Origin: BCD1 sp965230565
GTDB lineage: Bacteria; Bacteroidota; Bacteroidia; Chitinophagales; Saprospiraceae
DNA: 64,000 nucleotides
Reading direction: 5' to 3'
Assembly: GCA_965230565.1 (NCBI GenBank)
Contig: CBDDLH010000016.1
Span: 1,860,001 to 1,924,000 of the forward strand
The position numbers and the translations under genes were made by a program. Shown piece by piece: positions 44,740-52,405 of the stretch. The notes beneath the pieces are model-generated. The model had not been told where the DNA came from. It was given only the letters and a program-made list of their open reading frames with translations, and searched no databases. The first letter of the stretch is position 1; every line of letters begins with the position of its first letter.

Positions 44740-46757
44740 ATGAAGTCCTTTGCAGAAATAATAAAACAAGGAATCCCTGACGAATTACCTGCTAAAAAAA
44801 CATACGACACAACGGTAAGTCACGCCCCTAGAAGAGTTATTGAAGGGGTATTGACTCACAAGGAGAAAGTACTGGCTATCCAGAATGCCCTGAGATATTT
44901 TAATCCTAAACATCATGAAATACTGGCAAAAGAATTTGCTGAAGAACTCAATACTTACGGTAGAATTTACATGTACAGGTTCCGCCCTGAATATGTTATG
45001 TACGCCCGTCCAATCGAAGCATATCCTGCAAAGTGTGAACAGGCGGCAGCCATCATGCTCATGATCCAGAACAACCTGGATTACAAAGTTGCCAAACACC
45101 CACATGAACTCATCACCTACGGCGGCAACGGCGCTGTTTTCCAAAACTGGGCCCAATACCTGCTCACCATGAAGTATTTGTCGGAAATGACCTGTGAGCA
45201 AACGCTGGTATTATATTCCGGTCACCCGCTAGGACTTTTCCCCTCCCATAAAGATGCACCAAGAGTCGTGGTGACCAACGGAATGATGATTCCCAATTAC
45301 TCCAAAAAGGAAGACTGGAACAAATATAATGCCCTGGGAGTCACTTCCTATGGACAAATGACCGCCGGTTCCTTCATGTATATTGGCCCTCAGGGAATTG
45401 TACATGGTACAACGATTACGTTATTGAATGCCGGTCGACTGAAAAACCTGGGAACGAACGGCCTTCGAGGAAAGTTATTCATCACCTCCGGACTTGGTGG
45501 CATGTCAGGCGCTCAGACAAAAGCAGCTATCATCGCAGGAGCTGTGGGCGTAGTCGCAGAAGTTGATCCGGATGCAGTTAAGCAAAGGGTGACAGACGGA
45601 TATGTGGAAGCGGAAAATGTTTATACAGACCTTGATGCCCTGCTGAATAGAATTGAAGAATGCCGAAGGGATAAGGAAGCTATTGCCCTCGTCTACGAAG
45701 GCAATGTGGTTGATCTTTGGGAAAAGTTTGTGGAAGAAGATGTTTTGTAGAATTGGGCTCGGATCAAACATCTCTGCACAATATTGACGATCTTGGTTAC
45801 TGCCCTGCCGGATACACCTTTGCAGAAGCAGAAGAATTGCTGGCAACCGATAAACCAGCCTTTATGAAGGCGGTAAAGGAAACCCTGATTCGCCACGTGG
45901 ATGCCGTTAATAAATTAACCGCCAAAGGCATGTATTTCTGGGATTACGGTAACGCATTCCTCAAAGAAGCAGGAGAAGCAGATGCGGACATTTGGGCCAA
46001 CCAGGAAGAAGGTAAATACAAATATCCTTCCTATGTCGAAGATATCATGGGACCTATGTGTTTTGATTTTGGCTTCGGACCATTCCGCTGGGTTTGTATG
46101 TCAGGGCTGAAAGAAGACCTTGAATTGACAGATAAAATAGCAGGTCAGGTAATCGAGGAAATGATCAGGGAAGCTCCGGAAGAAATCCAAAGCCAGCTTC
46201 ACGACAACCTCAATTGGATCAATGCCGCTATGGATAATCTTCCAATTGTAGGGTCCAAATCAAGAATTTTATATGCAGATGCGGAAGGTCGAATCCGCAT
46301 TGCCAAAGCCTTTAATGATGCTATTAAGCGTGGTGAATTGAAAGGTGGTGTTGTCCTGGGCCGTGACCATCATGATGTTTCAGGAACTGATTCTCCTTTC
46401 CGGGAAACTTCCAATATTTACGATGGATCAATGTTTACCGCGGATATGGCAGTTCACAATGTCATCGGTGATTCCTTCCGTGGGGCAACCTGGGTTTCCC
46501 TTCATAATGGAGGCGGAGTCGGATGGGGAGAAGTGATCAACGGAGGATTTGGCATGTTGCTGGATGGCAGTGAAGATGCAGCCAGAAGATTGGAATCCAT
46601 GTTGTTCTGGGATGTCAATAACGGTATAGCCCGTCGCAGCTGGGCCAGGAACGAAGGAGCCATTTTTTCAGCCAAAAGGGCCATGGAATCAACTCCTGAT
46701 CTGAAGATCACTATTCCTAACCTTGCAGATGAAGGAATAATTGAAGAAGCCCTGTAG
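44740..46757 (+). pseudogene. hutU: Urocanate hydratase, split by a one-base frameshift
   Basis: Urocanase converts urocanate to imidazolone propionate in histidine breakdown. The N-terminal part (336 codons, 44740-45750) has the NAD-binding GLGGMSGAQ (251-259). The rest is read in the -1 frame to 46757, beginning VELGSDQTSLHN, and contains the active-site Cys in FGPFRWVCMSG. The break is at GTTTTG (45742-45747): frame 0 hits TAG, while one extra T restores an unbroken ~672-residue urocanase, the normal length. Both halves are well conserved, so this is a recent one-base deletion, a sequence error or, less likely, -1 frameshifting. No other hut gene is in the window. Confidence 0.85.
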
Positions 46758-46960
46758 CACAGACTTCAGTCTGTGAGCCTCAGCGCCCCCGGAACTTCAG
46801 TCTGTGAGCCTCAGCGCCCCCGGAACTTCAGTCTGTGAGCCTCAGCGCCCCCGGAACTTCAGTCTGTGAGCCTCAGCGCCCCCGGAACTTCAGTCTGTGA
46901 GCCTCAGCGCCCCCGAACTTCAGTCTGTGAGCCTCAGCGCCCTCAGAACTTCAATATTCA
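46758..46960 (+). repeat. Tandem array of a 31-bp unit (six copies plus a partial)
   Basis: Units beginning CTTCAGTCTGTGAGCCTCAG recur at 46764, 46795, 46826, 46857 and 46888 (31-base period), then 46918 (30 bases, one C-G lost) and a decayed piece at 46949. The first is preceded by CACAGAC, which pairs with GTCTGTG to make a hairpin right after the hutU stop. There are no unique spacers. The unit is much more GC-rich than its surroundings. Confidence 0.92.
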
Positions 46961-46994
46961 GCTTGCGAAAGGCTGTCTTCAGTTACTGAGAAAA

Positions 46995-47041
46995 AATTTA
47001 GGGCTTAACTTTAAGCCTGCCTTCAGGTTAAACCCTAAATT
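46995..47041 (+). repeat. Hairpin with AATTTAGGG arms
   Basis: AATTTAGGG (46995-47003) pairs with CCCTAAATT (47033-47041), and TTAAC with GTTAA inside, across a 17-base loop that contains AAGCCTGCCTTCAGG. It lies 60 bases before the glycosyltransferase start. There is no U-run. Confidence 0.6.
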
Positions 47042-47100
47042 AGAACGTCAACACTTTTTTCCCACCTTAAAACCCAATCAAAAACTTAAAACAATCAGCA

Positions 47101-48033
47101 ATGAAAAAACCAGTCCTCTCCGTCATCATTCCCGTATACAACGAAGAAGCAACCATCCCGGAAATGTACCGCAGGTTAAACCTCGCTGTTTCAACCATAA
47201 CAGAGGACTATGAATTCGTCTTTGTCAACGATGGCAGTAAGGATGGAACATTGGTGCAATTGATCCGATTAACGAAACAGGATAAAAGGGTTTTTTACAT
47301 CAATTTCAGCCGCAACTTCGGTCATCAAATCGCCGTGACGGCTGGGTTAGATGCATGCCAAGGTGATGCTGTAGTTATCATTGATGGAGATCTACAGGAT
47401 CCTCCGGAAGTAATTCCAGAGCTTTACAAAAAATATAAAGAGGGCTTCGAAGTGGTTTACGGCAAACGCTCCGACCGTGCCGGGGAAAGCATTTTCAAAA
47501 AAATGACCGCCAAATGGTTTTACAGAATTCTTAAAAACCTCACCAACATAGATATCCCACTGGATACCGGTGACTTCCGGCTGATAGATCGCAAAATCGT
47601 CGACTACCTCAAACAAATGCCGGAGCAAAACAAATTCCTGCGCGGACAAATCGCCTGGTTAGGGTTTAACCAAACGGATGTATTATTCTCCAGAGACAAA
47701 CGCCAACATGGGGAGACCGGATATCCTTTTAGTAAAATGCTGAAATTCGCTCTGGATGGCATTACCAGTTTCTCAGACAAACCCCTTTCTCTCGTAACAA
47801 AACTGGGATTCACCATTTCCCTGATCTCCTTCCTAATCATCCTCTACGCAACCTACGCCCACTTCGTGCTCGACCGCACCATTACCGGCTGGACTTCGCT
47901 CATCATCAGCTCCATGTTCATCGGTGGCGTCCAACTCATATCCATCGGCATCATCGGAGAATACATCAGCCGCATGAATAAAAATACGATCAACCGGCCG
48001 TTGTATATTGTGGAGAGTTCGAATTTGGAGTGA
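47101..48033 (+). CDS. Glycosyltransferase family 2, DPM1/ArnC-like
   Basis: A 310-residue membrane-bound transferase. It opens with SVIIPVYNEEATIPEMYRRL, the GT-A nucleotide-sugar start. The metal-binding DGD is in IIDGDLQDPPE (about 94-104), and TGDFRLIDRK with PEQNKFLRG follows. Two transmembrane helices close the protein (about 240-262 and 275-298), as in polyprenyl-phosphate glycosyltransferases such as undecaprenyl-phosphate transferases for Glc or Ara4N. The acceptor is probably a lipid carrier. It lies between the 31-bp array and the phased repeats, with no functional neighbours. Confidence 0.9.
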   Translation: MKKPVLSVIIPVYNEEATIPEMYRRLNLAVSTITEDYEFVFVNDGSKDGTLVQLIRLTKQDKRVFYINFSRNFGHQIAVTAGLDACQGDAVVIIDGDLQDPPEVIPELYKKYKEGFEVVYGKRSDRAGESIFKKMTAKWFYRILKNLTNIDIPLDTGDFRLIDRKIVDYLKQMPEQNKFLRGQIAWLGFNQTDVLFSRDKRQHGETGYPFSKMLKFALDGITSFSDKPLSLVTKLGFTISLISFLIILYATYAHFVLDRTITGWTSLIISSMFIGGVQLISIGIIGEYISRMNKNTINRPLYIVESSNLE

Positions 48034-48044
48034 GGGAGGTAGGG

Positions 48045-48235
48045 GGTTGATGTGGTTTGACATCGTTTAATGTAGTTTGAGGTGGTTTCAGGTGGTTTCT
48101 TGGGTTTCAAGTTGTTTGACTAAATAACAATGTCAAACCATATCAAACAGCGAATGCAGTGAGCATCAAACAATATCAAACAGTGAACGAAGTGAACACT
48201 GAAACGTGAAACGTGAAACCAAATTTCCTATCTTT
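48045..48235. repeat. Phased GTTTGA / TGAAAC repeats, left of the EAD cassette
   Basis: About 190 bases of short units spaced about 10-11 bases apart: first GGTTTGACATCGTTTAATG-type units, then the complementary CAAAC and GAAAC types, plus AGCGAATGCAGTGAGC (48149-48164). A closely related block lies at 50135-50225, to the right of the same two-gene cassette. Confidence 0.7.
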
Positions 48236-48265
48236 ACCTCTACATTAAACCTGACACCCAATAAC

Positions 48266-49063
48266 ATGGATCAGAAAGCTTTTAAAAACGAACTTAAACA
48301 GCGAATTACGCTGGGTCTGAACTATGGCCTTCAATCTGTTGAAGAGGTCCTCAATGATGATTCTTTGCTGATGAATGAATTTATCAGTTTCAAAAGTCAG
48401 TACAATGACCTCAACCGTCTCGCCAGCCAGAACATGCTTCCCTATGCTGAAGTAGAACGAGGATTCAATAAAATCCGGATGGGTCTCATCGATATAATTG
48501 ACCGAATGGAAAAGGGCGATACCATTCAGGAGGAAACACTACCGGAATTAAAAAATACAGAAGTGCAGTTTCGAAAGAACAATTTTTTCGAATTGCTGAA
48601 CATTCACTACTCCAACCTGGCAAATGTCACGCTGACCATGAACTATACATACAGCGATCAGAAAGAAAAAAGCCACTACAATGGAATTGAGGCCATGCAA
48701 AAGATCTTTGTGGAATATTTCGCTTATGGTTTTAATGATCAGCGTACCTACAATAATGAGGTTAAGGATATTCAAACTTTTGCCTTTGATTTCTATGACA
48801 ATCAATTTCCACGCCTCGACCCCTACATCAAAACGGTAAAGTTTATTTTGGAATACATCCTGGAAGAAAAAATCGAACAATCTTTTTTTCTCGGAATTTT
48901 TAAATCTGTTTTATCGACCTATGAGTTATTGCTGATATTCTATTATGCCATAAGCGGACTGGATCCTGAATTTGGTCAATGGCTGCAGAAAGGCAATTTT
49001 TTTAACGATCGTTTTAAGCAAAAACTGATCAAACAAGAACACTTCGAACTTTTGAATTCATGA
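48266..49063 (+). CDS. EAD11-like domain fused to putative AbiC abortive-infection domain
   Basis: A 265-residue cytoplasmic protein; the start is taken at MDQKAFKNEL (48266), the in-frame extension to 48206 being low-complexity leader. Residues about 1-85 are all-helical and resemble effector-associated domain 11: FKSQYNDLNRLASQNMLP, then the conserved-looking NKIRMGLIDIIDRM. Residues about 100-262 resemble the putative phage abortive infection (putAbiC) domain: NNFFELLNIHYSNLANV, YNGIEAMQKIF, PYIKTVKFILEYI and LSTYELLLIFYYAISG. Known EADs recruit effectors to NTP-dependent conflict systems by homotypic contact; an EAD-bearing partner is not visible here. Its stop overlaps the next start by 4 bases (ATGA). 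Both domain calls are by eye. Confidence 0.65.
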   Translation: MDQKAFKNELKQRITLGLNYGLQSVEEVLNDDSLLMNEFISFKSQYNDLNRLASQNMLPYAEVERGFNKIRMGLIDIIDRMEKGDTIQEETLPELKNTEVQFRKNNFFELLNIHYSNLANVTLTMNYTYSDQKEKSHYNGIEAMQKIFVEYFAYGFNDQRTYNNEVKDIQTFAFDFYDNQFPRLDPYIKTVKFILEYILEEKIEQSFFLGIFKSVLSTYELLLIFYYAISGLDPEFGQWLQKGNFFNDRFKQKLIKQEHFELLNS

Positions 49064-50086
49064 TTACTTATTTTTTTAAGGTTAAATTTTTCACCTCCAA
49101 TGATAAAAGATTTAACCTGTTTGGACAAAGATCCCTTTCAGGAATCATCCTGCTATGCCTGTTCATAATTTTACTGGCAAGTTGCAATTCCACCAAAAAT
49201 CTTACTTCCGAAAGTGTTGAAAAATGGCTACCACTAGAAGAGACAAGGGAATTGGTCACCGCTCTTTCAGCGGATGAAATGCAAGGCAGAAACGTAGGAA
49301 CTTTTGGTATAGAAAAGGCTGCGGTTTACATAGAAACATACCTCAGGGAAGCAGGAGTTGATCCAATGTTTGGCGACAGCTTTAGGGATAATTTTGCTGC
49401 AGGCAGTGAAAAAACAGACAACGTAGTAGGAATCATTCCCGGCACCGATAAAAATCTGAATGGTGAATACATCCTCATTGGCGCACATTACGATCACCTC
49501 GGAATGATCGACAATTCGGATGATATGATCTACAACGGAGCTAATGACAATGCCACCGGAGTGACGACCGTCATGCAAATCGCTTCGGCCGTCGCAAAAT
49601 TCAAACCTCGCAGAAGTGTGATTGTCGCGCTATTTTCAGCAGAAGAAAAAGGAACTCAGGGATCGACACATCTGGCAGAAAAATTGGCCATGGAAGGAAA
49701 AACACCAGCCTGCGTGATCAATGTAGAAATGGTTGGAGTCGAATTAACAGATTCCCCGGAAAAAGTTTACCTGACCGGGTTTAAAAAATCTAATATGGCC
49801 GACCGTTTAAATTCCTTTGGCCGGAGAAGAATTCATCCAGTTCCTGGAAACCGAAACCCGCTACGCCCTGTTCTACCGTTCCGATAATTATCCTTTTTTC
49901 AAACAACTGAACATTCCGGCACACACCATAAGCACCTTCGACTTCACCAATTACAAATATTACCACCACACAGAAGACGAAGTAGAACAATTAGACATGG
50001 AAAACATGAATGCCATCGTTCAAAAATTAGCCCTGGCCGTAGCAAAACTGGCCAATGAGGAGCAATTGGGAATTTCACTTGATTAA
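49060..50086 (+). pseudogene. M28-family metallopeptidase lipoprotein, frameshifted
   Basis: A zinc aminopeptidase-type protein with an unusually long signal region and a lipobox ending LLASC (Cys42). Zinc ligands are visible as His and Asp in GAHYDHLG, Asp in GANDNATG, Glu-Glu in SAEEKGTQG, and Glu in NVEMVG; the last ligand, His in YYHHTEDE, is in the part after the break. Frame 0 runs to 49887 with a nonsense tail after LNSF (49816-49818). Skipping one G at 49819-49820 continues as AGEEFIQFLETETRY to 50086, giving about 341 residues, the usual length. The gene overlaps the EAD11-AbiC stop by 4 bases. Confidence 0.8.
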
Positions 50087-50119
50087 AGCATGGTGATGAG
50101 TGAAGAGTGATAAGTGCAA

Positions 50120-50230
50120 AAAAACTACTGAAACAATATGAAACAAATGAAACCATGTGAAACAGCGAATGAAGTGAGCAATCAAACGACGTCAAACTCC
50201 TTAAACCCCTGGAACAACTGAAACTGGTGT
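50120..50230. repeat. Phased GAAAC / CAAAC repeats, right of the EAD cassette
   Basis: TGAAACAATATGAAACAAAT and similar units with 9-10-base spacing, then AGCGAATGAAGTGAGC (50163-50178) and CAAAC units. A 27-base stretch matches 48145-48171 on the left side of the cassette except for one substitution and one extra base. Confidence 0.7.
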
Positions 50231-50246
50231 CTCGCAATTTTTTAAT

Positions 50247-50498
50247 CTAAATCTTACAAGCAGCTCCCGGACGTTCCTTACCATTCACGGATACAATCGT
50301 ATCCAACCGGATCTCCATGTCATTGGCAAGCAACATATATTCGACCTTGTTGTTGATGAAAAAATCCTTAATGGTTGAAGTAACGGATTGCGGCTCCCCT
50401 GTTTCATTTTCATAAATGACTTCCGCTTCAGCCCTCAAAGTTGCCAAAGCCTCCAGTTCATCATAATAACCGCAATCGATCGGTATGTAAGATTTCAT
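50247..50498 (-). CDS. Rof-like (Rho-binding antiterminator) small protein
   Basis: An 83-residue protein of the Rof/YaeO type, which in E. coli binds Rho and blocks termination. It matches that family in length and pattern: YIPIDCGYYDELEALATLR near the start (compare the YxPIxCxxYDxLE of Rof), then a beta region with INNKVEYMLLANDMEIRLDT, the counterpart of the RKNVEYL...LRLDKI stretch. The similarity is a reading by eye of known sequence and may reflect only the shared fold. It is divergent from bshB1 with a hairpin-rich spacer between. Confidence 0.65.
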   Translation of the reverse strand: MKSYIPIDCGYYDELEALATLRAEAEVIYENETGEPQSVTSTIKDFFINNKVEYMLLANDMEIRLDTIVSVNGKERPGAACKI

Positions 50499-50555
50499 AA
50501 ATAGTAAAAAATGGTAATAATGTTAAGAAACATTATTTCCTTTGCATTGTTTCCC

Positions 50556-50606
50556 AAAAATACTATTTCTCTAAAAATACTATTTCTTGGAGAAATAGTA
50601 TTTTTT
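50556..50606. repeat. Direct and inverted copies of AAAAATACTATTTCT
   Basis: Copies at 50556-50570 and 50573-50587 are direct repeats; 50591-50605 is the exact inverse, giving a 15-bp hairpin with a 3-base loop. It sits between the divergent Rof-like and bshB1 genes, so an operator or leader hairpin is possible. The core AAATACTATTT is also in the hairpin at 1933-1965. Confidence 0.75.
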
Positions 50607-50655
50607 CAACCAACCAGTAACTAGAAACCAGCAACCTGTAACCACCAACCGAAAT

Positions 50656-51390
50656 ATGAAAAAAGTAGACATTCTAGCCATTGGCGTACACCCTGACGAT
50701 GTAGAACTGAGCTGTTCCGGCACATTACTCTCTCATATTGCACAAGGAAAAACGGTAGGCCTGCTCGACCTGACCCGCGGCGAACTGGGCACCCGTGGCA
50801 GTGCAGAGATTCGCGATAAAGAAGCTGCTGACGCAGCTCGCCTCATGGGTGCCGAATTCAGGGTCAATGTAAACATGAAGGATGGCTTTTTTCAATACAA
50901 CCCGGAAAATATCCAAAAAATAATCAGCGTGATCAGAGCTTGTCAACCAGACATCGTGCTGGCCAACGCACTCTCCGACCGCCACCCCGACCACGGTCGC
51001 GCCGCCAAACTGGCGGCGGACGCCTGCTTCTATTCCGGCCTCAGCAAAATCAAAACCACGGACGACGATGGAAACCCACAACAAAAGTGGCGCCCCAATG
51101 CCCTTTACCACTACATCCAGGACCACAACCGGACACCCGATTTCGTAGTGGACATTTCCGATTTCATTGATAAAAAAATGGAACTGGTATTGGCATTCCG
51201 ATCACAATTCTTTGCTCCGGATGCCAGGGAATTCGAAAAAGAGGAAAGCTCCCCGATCTCCGGAGAAGACTTCCTGGAATTCCTGCGCAGCAAAGCAAGA
51301 ACTTACGGTCGCCACGCAGGATTCGACTATGCTGAAGGTTTCAATAAATCAAGAGATATCGGAGTACGGAATTTGTTTGACCTGGTTTGA
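50656..51390 (+). CDS. bshB1: Bacillithiol biosynthesis deacetylase BshB1
   Basis: A 244-residue zinc hydrolase of the PIG-L/LmbE family that removes the acetyl group from N-acetylglucosaminyl-malate in bacillithiol synthesis. The N-terminus MKKVDILAIGVHPDDVELSC carries the zinc-binding HPDD (12-15). LTRGELGTRG and DRHPDHGRAAKLAADACFY, with a further zinc His, are typical of BshB1, as is the end LFDLV. Length is right (about 240). bshA and bshC are not in the window. Confidence 0.94.
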   Translation: MKKVDILAIGVHPDDVELSCSGTLLSHIAQGKTVGLLDLTRGELGTRGSAEIRDKEAADAARLMGAEFRVNVNMKDGFFQYNPENIQKIISVIRACQPDIVLANALSDRHPDHGRAAKLAADACFYSGLSKIKTTDDDGNPQQKWRPNALYHYIQDHNRTPDFVVDISDFIDKKMELVLAFRSQFFAPDAREFEKEESSPISGEDFLEFLRSKARTYGRHAGFDYAEGFNKSRDIGVRNLFDLV

Positions 51391-51445
51391 TCAGTCTGCA
51401 GTCTGCAGTACTCAGTCAATAAACAACCAGAAATTCGTACCCCGT

Positions 51446-51516
51446 CAACCGTTGGCCGTAAACCGTAGACCGTAGACCGTTAACCGTAGACCGTAGACCG
51501 TAGACCGTAGACCGTA
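51446..51516 (+). repeat. Heptanucleotide (ACCGTAG)n array
   Basis: About nine units of ACCGTAG, some altered (ACCGTTA), run from the 3' end of the bshB1 gap to the stop of the lipoprotein gene at 51525. The units start degenerate (CCGTCAACCGTTGGCCGTAA) and become exact to the right, as expected for slippage growth. Confidence 0.88.
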
Positions 51517-51524
51517 TTATATCA

Positions 51525-52307
51525 CTACTCACAAGAAAAGCTCTTATCAAACCCTACAAAACGGGTAACAACCATCCCTGTTTTACTCGTACCTCCCTGT
51601 TCAGCAGGAATCGGTTTGCGATAGCCATAAATCTCGGCATAAACCATTTTCCCTTCTTCCATCAATTCCTTATACTGCTCCTCCATAGAATTGAAAGCGC
51701 CTTCATTCAAAACGGTGTAGGTTTGACCGTTTTTACACAGTTTAAAAGTTGCTACACCCTCAAATGAAGCGAACATTCCACCCATCTTGGAAACGATAGA
51801 GTTACATCCTCTCCCCTCATTCACACTATGCACCTTGGACACCTTTAAGGAACCTCTGAAATGACCTTCATCTCCGGCAGGCTTGGGTTGAAGCTCTCCC
51901 TCAACGACAACATACACGCGACTGCCTGCATTTTCCCCCACTACATCGAGGTATTTTTTTTCCAGATCAGGAAAAGCACCCTGCATCAAAACAGAATACC
52001 GGCTATCCGTACTGCAATTGATGAAATAGGCCGCATCTGCCATATAGGCAAATTCACCGGAATATACATTACCGGTGTTATCCTCCAGTCTAAAATCACC
52101 ACGCTTGGAAGCAGTTGGCCGGCTAGCCGTTTTTTTAATATTTGGATTGGTTGGCTGCCTTTCTTTTACTTCAGTTTTTGAGGAGTCCACCATTTCAGTA
52201 GCTTCTCCATTATCCGCGCCACTATCCTGAACTGCATTTTGATTATTATTACAGGCTACCATCAACACAGCAGCCAAAATCATCACAAAAAGACTTAATT
52301 TCTTCAT
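51525..52307 (-). CDS. Lipoprotein with internal duplication
   Basis: A 260-residue lipoprotein; the start is taken at MKKLSLFVMI (52307), five codons inside the longer frame. The lipobox ends LMVAC (about Cys19). A charged, Thr/Asn-rich linker follows. The rest consists of two related beta-rich halves: the first with YSGEFAYMADAAYFINCSTD and LMQGAFPDLEKKYLDV, the second with FEGVATFKLCKNGQTYTVLN and EGAFNSMEEQYKELM. Each half carries one Cys at the same place. The fold recalls the small OB domain of NlpE-like lipoproteins. Function unknown. Confidence 0.75.
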   Translation of the reverse strand: MKKLSLFVMILAAVLMVACNNNQNAVQDSGADNGEATEMVDSSKTEVKERQPTNPNIKKTASRPTASKRGDFRLEDNTGNVYSGEFAYMADAAYFINCSTDSRYSVLMQGAFPDLEKKYLDVVGENAGSRVYVVVEGELQPKPAGDEGHFRGSLKVSKVHSVNEGRGCNSIVSKMGGMFASFEGVATFKLCKNGQTYTVLNEGAFNSMEEQYKELMEEGKMVYAEIYGYRKPIPAEQGGTSKTGMVVTRFVGFDKSFSCE

Positions 52308-52405
52308 GATACTATTCTTCAACTATAAATATATTTCTTTACTACAAATTCACAATAACTGATATTCAACGACTGTGGACTGAAGACTGGTTACTGCAGA
52401 CTGAA

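Noticed and set aside
45742..45750. Programmed -1 frameshift in hutU
   Set aside because: GTTTTG is not an X-XXY-YYZ slippery heptamer, no strong downstream stem was evident, and urocanase is not known to use frameshifting.
46758..46960. CRISPR array
   Set aside because: The units are head-to-tail with no unique spacers, and no cas gene is near. It is a plain tandem repeat.
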